Source of the DNA: QHWK01 sp035259385
Lineage (GTDB): Bacteria > Acidobacteriota > Vicinamibacteria > Vicinamibacterales > CAVVIG01
NCBI GenBank assembly: GCA_035259385.1
Contig: DATFWL010000194.1
Coordinates: forward strand, 1 to 64,000
Direction: 5' to 3'
Length of the DNA stretch: 64,000 nucleotides
Shown: positions 41,525-49,354 of the stretch, in pieces
Layout: the number at the start of each line of letters is the position of its first letter
Numbering within the stretch: the first letter of the stretch is position 1
Made by a program: the position numbers and the translations under genes
Notes under the pieces: model-generated
The model's database searches: none
Told to the model about the DNA's origin: nothing
The model's input: the letters and a program-made list of their open reading frames with translations, nothing else

Positions 41525-42490
41525 ATGCCTGGCCCCTCGCTCATCGTCTTCCACGAGCATCCCGAGTGGCAGAAGCCGCTCTTCGCAGCGCTGCAGCGGC
41601 GCGGCGTGGCATTCGAGGCCTTCGACGTTACCCGCGCGGCGTTCAGCAACGCCGAGCACCCGCGCGCGCCGCTCTACTTCAACCAGGCCAGCCCGAGCGC
41701 GTACATCCGCGGCAACACGCGCGCGGTGCCGTTCGCGCTCGCCTACTTGCGGACGCTCGCGCTGCTCGGCGCGCGCGTGCTGAACGGCGCCGACGTCTTC
41801 GCGCTCGAGCTGAGCAAGAGCGCGCAGGCGACGCTGCTCCGCACGCTCGGCGTCGACTGCCCGCGGTCGATCACCTTCAACGACGTGGGCGCGCTTCGAT
41901 CGCTCGCCGGCACAATCCGCTTTCCGGCGCTGCTCAAGCCGGATCAGGGCGGCAGCGGCGCGCGGATTCAGGTGGTCGAGTCGCTCGATCAGATCGAGGC
42001 GGTGTTTGCCGCCGATCCGAACGTGTGGCTGCCAGACCATCTGTTCCTGCTCCAGGAATACCTGCCGCACGATCCGGATCGCGGCATCGTCCGGCTCGAA
42101 TTCCTCGGCGGGGAGCTGCTCTATCCGATGCGCGTGGTGTCGCACGGGCGCTTCAACCTGTGTCCGTCGCCGGTCTGCAACCCGGACGCGGGGCGAGGTT
42201 CGTGCGAGGTGCCGCCGCAGCCCGAAGCCGAAGCGCCGGTCGTGGAGTTCTATCCGTTTCCCGAGGTGCCGCGCGAGGCAGTGATGACGGCACGGCGCAT
42301 CGTCGAGGCGGCGAAACTCGATGTCGGCGGGATCGAGTACCTGGAAACGGATGACGGCCGCCGCGTGTTCTACGACATCAACGCGAACTCGAATCTCCGC
42401 CCGTCGGTGGCCGCCGCGTTCGGCTTCGACCCCTTCGAGCGCGTCGTCGATTTTCTGGAGAGCCTCGTCGGATCTCCGTCCGCCTCCTGA
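41525..42490 (+). CDS. ATP-grasp domain protein (RimK-like)
   Basis: 321 residues, no signal peptide. The pre-ATP-grasp domain (SLIVFHEHPEWQKPLFAALQ, then FNQASPSAYIRGN) is followed by a RimK/GshB-type ATP-grasp: FPALLKPDQGGSGARIQVVE (substrate and nucleotide loop), LLQEYLPHDPDRGIVRLEFLGG, and the metal-binding end VFYDINANSNLRPS (the usual NxN Mg ligand). The family joins carboxylates to amines. Neither substrate nor partner can be inferred from its neighbours. It is divergent from the molybdenum hydroxylase genes. Confidence 0.87.
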   Translation: MPGPSLIVFHEHPEWQKPLFAALQRRGVAFEAFDVTRAAFSNAEHPRAPLYFNQASPSAYIRGNTRAVPFALAYLRTLALLGARVLNGADVFALELSKSAQATLLRTLGVDCPRSITFNDVGALRSLAGTIRFPALLKPDQGGSGARIQVVESLDQIEAVFAADPNVWLPDHLFLLQEYLPHDPDRGIVRLEFLGGELLYPMRVVSHGRFNLCPSPVCNPDAGRGSCEVPPQPEAEAPVVEFYPFPEVPREAVMTARRIVEAAKLDVGGIEYLETDDGRRVFYDINANSNLRPSVAAAFGFDPFERVVDFLESLVGSPSAS

Positions 42491-42540
42491 GAGCAGGTTG
42501 CAAATCCCGAATCCCACAAGCTCGCGGCGTCTTAACGGCG

Positions 42541-42621
42541 CCCACGAAGACACGAAGGCACGAAGAAATACTCTTGTACAAAGAATTCTTCGTGTTCTTC
42601 TTGGCTTCGTGCCTTCGTGGG
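42541..42621. repeat. CACGAAG inverted repeat, possible bidirectional terminator
   Basis: The left arm (42541-42565) has CCCACGAAG, ACACGAAG, GCACGAAG and the right arm (42589-42621) ends CTTCGTGCCTTCGTGGG; arms are near-complementary with a loop of roughly 25 bases. It sits between the convergent ATP-grasp and DUF2255 genes, where it would form a strong hairpin in either transcript. No T-tract is present, so it is not a classical intrinsic terminator. Confidence 0.75.
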
Positions 42622-42643
42622 AGGCGGGTACGTCGCGGCGGCG

Positions 42644-43021
42644 TCAGCGCGGCACGAACTCGAGTGTCGTATCGCGGCGGCGCTTTGTACGGAACCCGCG
42701 AACGAACTTGCGTGAGCCGGGCGTCGAATACTTCTCGGCGTAGCCTCGCTCGATCGCGTCGCGGACGGGTTCGCTGCGCACCGCCACGGCGCGGATGCGA
42801 ATGGTGCGCTCGCCCACCTGAACGGCACCCCGTGGATCGTCGAGGAGCGTGCGGTACCAGCCGCCGGCCTTCTGCTTCCACGATCGCGCGAAGACGCGGC
42901 CGTCGACGACCACCGCCCAGATGCCGATGAAGCGATGATCGGAACGCGCGCCGGCACGGATACGGAAGATCGCGCTCTCGTCGATGGCTGCGATGAGTTT
43001 TCTCGAGAAGCGGCGGGGCAT
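42644..43021 (-). CDS. DUF2255 family protein
   Basis: 125 residues with the typical DUF2255 strings: FRIRAGARSDHRFIGIWAVVVDGRVFARSW, GWYRTLLDDPRGAVQVGERTI and RDAIERGYAEKYSTPGSRKFVRGF. The fold is predicted to be a small split beta-barrel like flavin-reductase relatives (the deazaflavin/FMN-binding group), but no cofactor site is clear. It starts 16 bases after the ankyrin-protein stop on the same strand. Function unknown. Confidence 0.85.
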   Translation of the reverse strand: MPRRFSRKLIAAIDESAIFRIRAGARSDHRFIGIWAVVVDGRVFARSWKQKAGGWYRTLLDDPRGAVQVGERTIRIRAVAVRSEPVRDAIERGYAEKYSTPGSRKFVRGFRTKRRRDTTLEFVPR

Positions 43022-43037
43022 GTGGCTGGCGATCGTA

Positions 43038-43745
43038 TCACTCGCAGCGGCGCGAGGCGCTTACCGCCGATTCGGCGAGGAGCGCGCGAATCCATTCGCT
43101 GGTTGCCGACTGGCGCACGGTCCGGCCGCGACCGTCTCGATCGGCCACGCGCGCGCCGCGCTCGAGCAGGAGCCTGATGATGCCGACCTGCTGCTCTCTC
43201 GCCCGTTCGGAGCCGGCGCCGCTGCGGCCGGTCGGCTGGACCGCGAGGTGGAGCGGTGTCGATCCGCTCGCGTTCGGCTGCCTCGGATTCGCGCCCGAGA
43301 TCAACAGCGACCGCACCGCCGGCAACGATCGGGTCCGCACTGCCCGGTGCAGCGGCGTCGCTCCGCCGCGATCGGCGGCGTTCGGATCGGCGCCAACCGA
43401 CGTCAGGTAATCGATCGTCGCCGCCTGCGCGTCCGGCTTCCAGTGATTGGTGTCGGCCGCATAGTGGAGCGGCTGGGCGCCGAGGCGATTCACGGCACGG
43501 CAATCGGCGCCGTTGGCGACGAGCAGCTCGACGATCGGCCGCTGAAAAGCCGCCGCGGCCATGTGCAGTGCCGTATCGCCCTCATAGAGATAGTGTGCGA
43601 TGTCGGTGAAGAAGAAGCCCGGTGCGCCGCCGCGCGTCGCGCCGCCGGGCGAGGCGGCCGTCGCGAGATGCGGCGCCTCCGCGAGACGGCCGGCGACCGC
43701 CTCGACGTCGCCGGCGACGATGAGTCGGACGAACTCGCGGAACAC
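43038..43745 (-). CDS. Ankyrin-repeat protein
   Basis: 235 residues from GTG 43745. Four to five ankyrin repeats: EGDTALHMAAAAFQRPIVELLVANGADC, LGAQPLHYAADT.., GGATPLHRAVRTRSLPAVRSLLISGANPRQ, SGSTPLHLAVQP..., and GIIRLLLERGARVADRDG. It has no signal peptide and no other domain, so it probably mediates protein-protein contacts in the cytoplasm. The gene begins four bases after the DUF1330 stop in a run GNAT-DUF1330-ankyrin-DUF2255. Confidence 0.9.
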   Translation of the reverse strand: MFREFVRLIVAGDVEAVAGRLAEAPHLATAASPGGATRGGAPGFFFTDIAHYLYEGDTALHMAAAAFQRPIVELLVANGADCRAVNRLGAQPLHYAADTNHWKPDAQAATIDYLTSVGADPNAADRGGATPLHRAVRTRSLPAVRSLLISGANPRQPNASGSTPLHLAVQPTGRSGAGSERAREQQVGIIRLLLERGARVADRDGRGRTVRQSATSEWIRALLAESAVSASRRCE

Positions 43746-43749
43746 GAGC

Positions 43750-44118
43750 TCACTGCCCTTCGACGAGGACGAACTGCGCGGTCGCCGCGCCGGCCCGCAC
43801 CTTCCGGGCCGCGACGTACTCGGGCGAGTCGTAGAACTGCTGGGCGCGCTCGAAGCTCGGGAACTCGATCACGACGACACGGCTCTTCGCCGGCGGCCCT
43901 TCCAGCGTCGCCGTCCGGCCGCCGCGCGCGAGAAAACGGCCGCCGAATTTTTCGATGATCGCCGGCGACAACTTCGTGTACTCGCCGTACTGCTGCGGGT
44001 TGGTCACCTCGACCTGCACGAGGAGGTAAGCCTTCTTCGCCGCATTCTGAAGCGCCCACGCGCTGCCCACGCCGAGCCCTGCGACCACTACAGCCGCCGC
44101 GCAGATCGTTCTGGTCAT
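43750..44118 (-). CDS. Exported DUF1330 protein
   Basis: 122 residues. A signal peptide (TICAAAVVVAGLGVGSAWA) precedes a ferredoxin-like DUF1330 domain: AYLLVQVEVTNPQQYGEYTK, IEKFGGRFLARGGRTATLEG, VVVIEFPSFERAQQFYDSPEY. The family is dimeric with no known activity; most members lack a signal, so export here is unusual. The start codon overlaps the stop of the GNAT gene (ATGA, 44115-44118). Confidence 0.87.
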   Translation of the reverse strand: MTRTICAAAVVVAGLGVGSAWALQNAAKKAYLLVQVEVTNPQQYGEYTKLSPAIIEKFGGRFLARGGRTATLEGPPAKSRVVVIEFPSFERAQQFYDSPEYVAARKVRAGAATAQFVLVEGQ

Positions 44119-44582
44119 CGTTCAGCCTCCGTGAACACGAGCCATCCACTGTTCAGCGGCGTCGCGCCGTTGGCTGCGTAGAATGCACGCCCGGCCACGT
44201 TGCCCGGCTCGACATCGACGCAGATTCGCACCGCATGATGCTCGCCAAACCACCCGCGCAACAGCCGAAGCAGCGCCGATGCGACGCCCTGGCGGCGATG
44301 CTCGCGCGCCACGAAAAGATACTGCAGCTCGCCGTCGCAGTCGTAGCGCGTCGTCAGGTGGCCGGCGATGTAGCCGACGACAGCGTCGCCCTCCAGCGCC
44401 ACGTACGCGACGCGCGGCTCGAGCGCCAGCCGCGGATGATGACGGCCGTCGAGGTAGGCGGCCATGCGCGGGTCGGCCGGTCCGGCGGTCGCGTCGCTCT
44501 CCCGGCTCCGCGCCATGCGTGGAACGTCGGCGACGGTCGCCCGCCGATACTGCAGCGCCTGCGCACCGCGCGCTTCGCTCAC
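44115..44582 (-). CDS. GNAT family N-acetyltransferase
   Basis: 155 residues with a GNAT fold: AYVALEGDAVVGYIAGHLTT (beta4), GELQYLFVAREHRRQGVASALLRLL, in which RRQGVAS is the acetyl-CoA pyrophosphate loop, and VDVEPGNVAGRAFYAANGA. There is no signal peptide. The acceptor could be a protein, amino acid or small amine. Coupled to the DUF1330 gene by a four-base overlap. Confidence 0.9.
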   Translation of the reverse strand: MSEARGAQALQYRRATVADVPRMARSRESDATAGPADPRMAAYLDGRHHPRLALEPRVAYVALEGDAVVGYIAGHLTTRYDCDGELQYLFVAREHRRQGVASALLRLLRGWFGEHHAVRICVDVEPGNVAGRAFYAANGATPLNSGWLVFTEAER

Positions 44583-44601
44583 AAGGCGTTGCCGTCAGGG
44601 C

Positions 44602-45894
44602 TCAGTGCGTCTCTCCGATGTCACGGTCGCGCGTTTCAGACGCCGCCAGGACGGAGACGATCGTCACCAGCGCCATCGCGACCAGGTACGCGGCGAGGGC
44701 GCCGCGCCCGTACGGCAGGAGCGCCGTCGCGATGAATGGCGACACGCCGCCGGAGACGACCGACGCGAGCTGCGAGCCGAGCGACGCGCCGCTGTAGCGG
44801 ACACGGGTTCGGAAGAGCTCCGACAGAAACGCCGCCTGCGGCCCATACATCGGCGAATGCGAGGACACCTCCGCGACGACGAGCGCGAGCCAGACGAGAG
44901 GCGTCGATCCGGTGTCGAACAGCCAGAACAACGGATACGCCCACAGGGCCGTCGCGACGGCGCCAAACAGGTACACGGGCCGCCGCCCGACGCGATCGGA
45001 CACTGCGCCGCAAATCGGGATCGCGACGAGACCGCAGGCGGATGCGAGGAGAATGCCGTTCAGCACGGTCTGGCGATCGATCCCGGCCTTCTGGGTGCCG
45101 TAGACGAGCACGAACACCGTGTAGATGTAGAACGCGCCGTTCTCGGCCAGCCGCGCGCCGATCGCGAGCAGCACTTCGCGCGGCTGCGTCAACAGCACCT
45201 CGAGCGCCGGCCGCCGCGATTCGACCTGCTCGCGCTTGAGCCGCGTAAAGGCCGGCGTCTCGAGAATCCGCAGCCGGATCACCAGGCCGATCGCGACGAG
45301 CACGATGCTGATGAGAAAGGGCACGCGCCAGCCCCACGCCAGGAACTGATCCTCGGGCAGCCGCGCGAACTGCGCGAACACCGCCGTCGAGACGAGCAGC
45401 CCAGCCGGCACGCCAATCTGCGGCCAGCTTCCGTAGAATCCGCGCGCGCCGGGAGGCGCGTGCTCCACCGCCATCAGCACCGCGCCGCCCCACTCGCCGC
45501 CGACGCCAAATCCCTGGGCGAGGCGCAGCATCACCAGCGCAACCGCCGCCCACGGCCCGGCCTGGGCATAGGTCGGCAGCAGCCCGATGCCGAACGTCGC
45601 GAGGCCCATGATCGTCAGCGTCAGCACGAGCATCGACTTGCGGCCGATGCGATCGCCGTAGTGGCCGATCACGATCCCGCCGATCGGCCGCGCGACGAAG
45701 CCGACGGTGTAGGTCGCGAATGCCGCCAGCGTGCCGGTCAGCGGATCGAAGGTCGGAAAATACAGGCGGTTGAACACCGTCGCTGCGGCAGTGCCGTAGA
45801 GAAAGAAGTCGTACCACTCGATCGTCGTCCCGATCAGGCTGGCGAAGGCGACCATCCTGACCGTTCCCGGTGTTGTCGACGATGCCGTCCGCAT
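44602..45894 (-). CDS. MFS transporter, metabolite:H+ symporter (MHS) family
   Basis: 430 residues from ATG 45894; an upstream extension is rejected because it overlaps the regulator gene. Twelve membrane segments; the MHS opening SLIGTTIEWYDFFLYGTAAATVFNRLYFP is diagnostic, as are HYGDRIGRKSMLVLTLTIMG (loop 2-3 motif), GFGVGGEWGGAVLMAVEHAP and CGAVSDRVGRRPVYLFGA (loop 8-9). Relatives import dicarboxylates, shikimate, proline betaine or alpha-ketoglutarate with protons. The gene overlaps the regulator stop by one base (TGATG), which suggests control by that protein. Confidence 0.91.
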   Translation of the reverse strand: MRTASSTTPGTVRMVAFASLIGTTIEWYDFFLYGTAAATVFNRLYFPTFDPLTGTLAAFATYTVGFVARPIGGIVIGHYGDRIGRKSMLVLTLTIMGLATFGIGLLPTYAQAGPWAAVALVMLRLAQGFGVGGEWGGAVLMAVEHAPPGARGFYGSWPQIGVPAGLLVSTAVFAQFARLPEDQFLAWGWRVPFLISIVLVAIGLVIRLRILETPAFTRLKREQVESRRPALEVLLTQPREVLLAIGARLAENGAFYIYTVFVLVYGTQKAGIDRQTVLNGILLASACGLVAIPICGAVSDRVGRRPVYLFGAVATALWAYPLFWLFDTGSTPLVWLALVVAEVSSHSPMYGPQAAFLSELFRTRVRYSGASLGSQLASVVSGGVSPFIATALLPYGRGALAAYLVAMALVTIVSVLAASETRDRDIGETH

Positions 45895-46421
45895 CACCAC
45901 TCGAAGCCTCGCGTGAGCGACGCGACCGGAACCTGCAGCCATCTCGCGATCCGAGTCACCTGCGGGAAGCCGGTCCGTCCGCCGTTCGCGTAGCGCGTCA
46001 GACCGGCGGGAGATATCCCGCCGATCTCGCGTGCCACCTGCGTCCATGTGAGCGCGCGCCCGGCGCGCTGCGCGTCGAGCATCGCGTAGATCTTCCGAGT
46101 ATCGAATCGCAGAATCCGAGTCGACCCGACGTCAGGCAGCATCGCCACCTCCGGGTGCGCACACGCCTGGCCGGGAACGAAGCTCTCCGGCGCGCGATGG
46201 AGCCAGCGCAGCATCTGCAGCACGCCGTCGCCTTCGATCGCGCGATGGCTGCGCAGGCCGCTCAGCGTCGATGGACTGATCGGCCGCGACGGCACCCGCC
46301 CGAACGGCGCGCTGATCTCGCGCGCCAGGCGCTGCCAGCTGAGGCCGCGTGACCGCCGCTCGGCGTCGAGCGCATCGTGCAACGCGCCGATGTCGAAGTC
46401 ACCCGATCGCACCGGAGCCAT
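45894..46421 (-). CDS. Tandem helix-turn-helix regulator
   Basis: 175 residues from ATG 46421. Two similar cassettes are visible: residues 11-85 (LHDALDAERRSRGLSWQRLAREISAPFG, SPSTLSGLRSHRAI.. MLRWLHRAPESFV) and residues 108-172 (IYAMLDAQRAGRALTWTQVAREIGGISPAGLTRYANGGRTGFPQVTRIARWLQVPVASLTR). Each reads as an XRE/lambda-repressor-like HTH. Two HTH units in one chain could contact both half-sites without dimerisation. The stop overlaps the start of the MHS transporter gene, so it is probably that gene's regulator. Confidence 0.83.
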   Translation of the reverse strand: MAPVRSGDFDIGALHDALDAERRSRGLSWQRLAREISAPFGRVPSRPISPSTLSGLRSHRAIEGDGVLQMLRWLHRAPESFVPGQACAHPEVAMLPDVGSTRILRFDTRKIYAMLDAQRAGRALTWTQVAREIGGISPAGLTRYANGGRTGFPQVTRIARWLQVPVASLTRGFEW

Positions 46422-46475
46422 CGCACGGAATTCTACAGGCCGCACGGCAGGATCGAGACGTCCTCCGTGCACGGG

Positions 46476-47003
46476 TCAACCGGACCTGACAATCGACAGG
46501 TACGCCCGCCACGGACCGACCGCGTCTGCGTATTGCCGCGCCATCACGCGAACGACCTGACGCACGTGTCCGAGATCGTGGGCGACCCACGTCGCGAGCT
46601 GCTGGCCAAGCGTCACGACGCCGAATTCAGGATGCCGGCCGCGCCTGTCCAGATCGGCTTCGGTCAGGCCGAGCGCGTGCAGACGGCACAGGCTGTCGGC
46701 CCGCAGCGTGGCGAAGGTATCGAGGAGCTCGGCAAGCGACCGCCCCGCGGACGCGGCAAACATCGCCTCGCGATCGAACGGCGGGTACGGCACGCGGTCG
46801 CCGTGACGCAGCAGATGCTCCACGCGCGGCATCCAGTTGGTGCGCTCACCGTGAATCAGGTGTCCGACGACGTCGAATGGACTCCAGGTGCCCTCCTCTT
46901 CCCGCGCCTCGACCCAGGCCGGCGGGAGGTCGAGCAGCAGGTCGCGCAGCACCGCGGGCGTGCGTCGAAGAACCGGCACCGCTTCGTCGAATCGAAACTC
47001 CAT
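46476..47003 (-). CDS. DinB-superfamily protein
   Basis: 175 residues forming a DinB four-helix bundle. Metal ligands expected for the family are HLIHGERTNW (about 49) and HDLGHVRQVVRVMARQY (about 142-146); GTWSPFDVVGHLIHGE and VTLGQQLATWVAHDLGHVRQ match the family pattern. DinB-like proteins include thiol-dependent S-transferases (bacillithiol, mycothiol) and unknown members. It is divergent from the MmcQ/YjbR gene at 47045, with a perfect palindrome between them. Confidence 0.88.
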   Translation of the reverse strand: MEFRFDEAVPVLRRTPAVLRDLLLDLPPAWVEAREEEGTWSPFDVVGHLIHGERTNWMPRVEHLLRHGDRVPYPPFDREAMFAASAGRSLAELLDTFATLRADSLCRLHALGLTEADLDRRGRHPEFGVVTLGQQLATWVAHDLGHVRQVVRVMARQYADAVGPWRAYLSIVRSG

Positions 47004-47017
47004 GGCACGTGGCAGTG

Positions 47018-47031
47018 TACTCCCGGGAGTA
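47018..47031. promoter_or_regulatory. Perfect 14-bp palindrome, candidate operator
   Basis: TACTCCCGGGAGTA is an exact palindrome in the 41-base divergent space between the DinB and MmcQ/YjbR genes, 15 and 14 bases from the two start codons. Its size and symmetry suit a dimeric regulator controlling both genes. No regulator can be assigned. Confidence 0.45.
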
Positions 47032-47044
47032 ATATCAGCCCACG

Positions 47045-47428
47045 ATGACCTTCGCCGGCGTTCGTGCGATGGGGCTGCAGTTGCCCGGGACCGAGGAAGG
47101 CACCAGCTGGGGCACGCCTGCGCTGAAAGTCGGCGGCAGAATGTTCGCCTGCATCGCGTCCCACAAATCGGCCGAACCGAACACGCTCGTCGTCTACATG
47201 GACATCGCTCAGCGCGACGCGCTCATCGAGGAAGATCCGAAGACGTACTACCTGAAAGATCATTACGTGAACTATCCGGTCGTGCTCGTCCGCCTGGCGC
47301 GAGTCCGCCCCGACGCCATGCGCGATCTGCTCGCGGGCGCGTGGCGCATCGTGAACGGCCGAGCGGGCCCGCGCCGGCGCACGTCGACGCGGCGATCGAC
47401 GAGTCCGCGATCGACGCGCCGCCGATAG
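47045..47428 (+). CDS. MmcQ/YjbR family protein (copy 2)
   Basis: 127 residues. It begins LQLPGTEEGTSWGTPALKVGGRMFACIASH, the MmcQ/YjbR pattern in another subfamily than 27077, then RDALIEEDPKTYYLKDHYVNYPVVLVRLARV. The last 20 residues are an Arg/Ser-rich tail (RRRTSTRRSTSPRSTRRR) with weak codon character, which may be a genuine nucleic-acid-binding tail or the result of a late frameshift. The normal family ends near residue 110. Divergent from the DinB gene. Confidence 0.83.
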   Translation: MTFAGVRAMGLQLPGTEEGTSWGTPALKVGGRMFACIASHKSAEPNTLVVYMDIAQRDALIEEDPKTYYLKDHYVNYPVVLVRLARVRPDAMRDLLAGAWRIVNGRAGPRRRTSTRRSTSPRSTRRR

Positions 47429-47504
47429 CGGCGGTCCCAGCACGCCGTCGACGACCGGAAACGTCAGGCGTTGGCCTCGATCGTGGTCGAGACGTCGTCA
47501 ATCG

Positions 47505-48332
47505 TCATCGACCGCCCTTGCGGCGCACGTCGGCGATGCGCGCCTTGACCAGCCGTTTGACGAGCGCCGACGGGATCGGCGCGTCCAGCGGAAATCGAAT
47601 CGTGCCCTTCGACGTCTGGTAGCCCGCGACGTCGATGCCATGAGTGTTCAGCAGCGAGGGCGTGATTGGATACATGCTCGTGTGGGCTTTGAAGGCGGCG
47701 CACCAGACGAGCGGGCGTCCGTCGAGCCTGAAGAGAGGCACGCGGTAGCTGAAGCCGTCGACCGCATCTGGAGCAGCGGCGCGAACCTCCGCGCGCAGCC
47801 GCTGCAGCGCCTTGCGCGCCGCGGCGGGCAGCGCGGCGAGATACGCCTGAATCTGCCGGCGGGCGTCCGCGCCGTTCTCGCGCCTCGTCTTCGCAAGCGC
47901 CCGCGTGACCGCCGCCGCGACGCGACGCGCGCGCGTCTCCGGCCGTTTCGCGCCTTCGATCGACTCCACGGCTTCTCGCTGGTTCGTGAAGCTGAGCGCG
48001 CCCCAGTGCTGCCACGCGCCGGGCGCCTTTTTCAGGGCGCGCACCAGATCCGCCGGCGGAGCGACGGTCCGCGGATCGGTATCGAGTTCGAGGCGCACCT
48101 CGACGGTCTCACCGCCTTCGAGGCCGGCGGCCTCGCGATTGCTGCGCCGCAGCGGAACAGACGGCGGCCCTCCTCCCATCGCGGCAATCGTGCTGCGAAA
48201 GGAGTGGCCGTTTACCGTCACGTTCACCGGCGCGCGGATTCTGCCGAAGGCTTCAGTCGGATCGAAGGTGAGCGGGATGTAGCACATCGAGCGGTCGCGC
48301 ACGATGGTGGTGGTGAAGGTCCTGGCAGGCAT
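47505..48332 (-). CDS. DUF1905-YdeI-DUF1801 composite protein
   Basis: 275 residues from ATG 48332 (GGAGGAG seven bases upstream). Three parts: DUF1905-like N-terminus (FTTTIVRDRSMCYIPLTFDP..VNVTVNGHSFRSTIAAMGGG), the YdeI/OmpD-associated middle (GALSFTNQREAVESIEGAKRPETRARRVA), and a C-terminal DUF1801/YdhG-like domain (IQAYLAALPAAARKALQRLR, then DGFSYRVPLFRLDGRPLVWCAAFKAHTSMYP). DUF1801 and YdeI often occur fused or adjacent; they are implicated in iron or stress contexts without firm function. Last of a four-gene minus-strand run from 49873. Confidence 0.85.
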   Translation of the reverse strand: MPARTFTTTIVRDRSMCYIPLTFDPTEAFGRIRAPVNVTVNGHSFRSTIAAMGGGPPSVPLRRSNREAAGLEGGETVEVRLELDTDPRTVAPPADLVRALKKAPGAWQHWGALSFTNQREAVESIEGAKRPETRARRVAAAVTRALAKTRRENGADARRQIQAYLAALPAAARKALQRLRAEVRAAAPDAVDGFSYRVPLFRLDGRPLVWCAAFKAHTSMYPITPSLLNTHGIDVAGYQTSKGTIRFPLDAPIPSALVKRLVKARIADVRRKGGR

Positions 48333-48334
48333 GG

Positions 48335-48670
48335 TCACGTCTCCTCCGTCTCGTACCAGTCCTCGTGCAGCGACCACTCACCGCAGCGCAGACACGACGT
48401 CCAGCGCCACTGATGGCGGCAGCCGGGACAGCGTCCTCGTGTCGTGAACGTGTTCCACTCGGTGCCGCAGGCCTCGAAGAAGGGCTCGGGTGTCTCGGTC
48501 CACAGACAGGACCAGCGGCTGGATGGCGACGGCTGCCACTCACACTGCGGACAGCGGATGCCGGCCCACTCCTCGCGTCGATCGAGATCGGGGACGTCGA
48601 GCGGCGTCCGGCGCGACGCGAGGTCGTTCCTCAGCAGCAGCAGCGTGGCTACAGCCTCTGTCGCCATCAT
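48335..48670 (-). CDS. Cys-rich zinc-ribbon-like protein
   Basis: 111 residues from ATG 48670, overlapping the upstream stop (ATGA). Four Cys pairs suit two zinc ribbons: RCPQC (about 41), SCLWTET...EACGTE, RCPGCRHQW, and SCLRCGEWSLHEDWYE. Tryptophan is frequent. No signal peptide. Probably a structural or nucleic-acid-associated module; it does not match a family I know. It is two bases upstream of the DUF1905-YdeI gene. Confidence 0.75.
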   Translation of the reverse strand: MMATEAVATLLLLRNDLASRRTPLDVPDLDRREEWAGIRCPQCEWQPSPSSRWSCLWTETPEPFFEACGTEWNTFTTRGRCPGCRHQWRWTSCLRCGEWSLHEDWYETEET

Positions 48671-49317
48671 GAGCGGGCGGCGAAGACCTTCCTCAGCGCC
48701 GTTGGGACAGATTTCCGGAGCGCTTTCTCGCATTGGCTCGTGCACGCCCGAAAGGCGATGTCTTCGCCTTCGCGCGCCGCGTTCGACTCGTCTGGCGACA
48801 TGACGCCGATGACCGTCCGCTCATCGTCGACGGGGATGCCCACGGCGAGTCCGGCGCGATGGGCCAGCCTCTCCCGATCGGCGACCTTGAAGGCGACGAA
48901 TCGTCCGGTATGGTCGTCCAGCTCGGCTTCGCACCACGCGCAGCGATGCATGACGACGTCGAGGTCCATCAGCTCGACGTCGGTCTGCGTGAGCGGCTCA
49001 TCGGGCGTGAGATCGTAAACCGACGCGGTCGCCTCGGCGTCGAACCAGAGGTCGAACACCGCGCGCGTCCGCAGAGTCGGCCAATCGTCGGGGTCTGCCG
49101 CCCAGACGCTGAGCTCGGCTTCGAAGATCTGCTCCCAGAATTCTTCGAGCAGCGCTTCGAGATCCGGGTCCTCGGTGGTCTCGGGCGCGAGATAAATCGT
49201 GCGCTGAGCGCGCGCGAGGTCTTCCGTCAGTTCGGGGCCGTCAACGACGCGGTTCGCCCACTCGATGTAGGGCGCCTTTCTCGTGATGGTGATGCCGAAG
49301 CGATACAGAAACGACAT
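48667..49317 (-). CDS. Unknown cytoplasmic protein with C-terminal Cys pairs
   Basis: 216 residues from ATG 49317. The N-terminal half is acidic (DLEALLEEFWEQIFEAELSVWAADPDDW); the C-terminal part has HRCAWCEAELDD and RACTSQCEKALRK, two CxxC/CxxxC sites that could bind zinc. No known family. It is coupled to the Cys-rich ribbon gene downstream by a four-base overlap, which suggests the two proteins work together. Confidence 0.76.
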   Translation of the reverse strand: MSFLYRFGITITRKAPYIEWANRVVDGPELTEDLARAQRTIYLAPETTEDPDLEALLEEFWEQIFEAELSVWAADPDDWPTLRTRAVFDLWFDAEATASVYDLTPDEPLTQTDVELMDLDVVMHRCAWCEAELDDHTGRFVAFKVADRERLAHRAGLAVGIPVDDERTVIGVMSPDESNAAREGEDIAFRACTSQCEKALRKSVPTALRKVFAARS

Positions 49318-49354
49318 GCGCCATCGTATCGCGTTCGAGCCGTGACGGCGGAGG

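Noticed and set aside
45894..46047. Upstream extension of the MHS transporter
   Set aside because: It overlaps the regulator gene and lacks a hydrophobic character; the TGATG overlap at 45894 is a better start.
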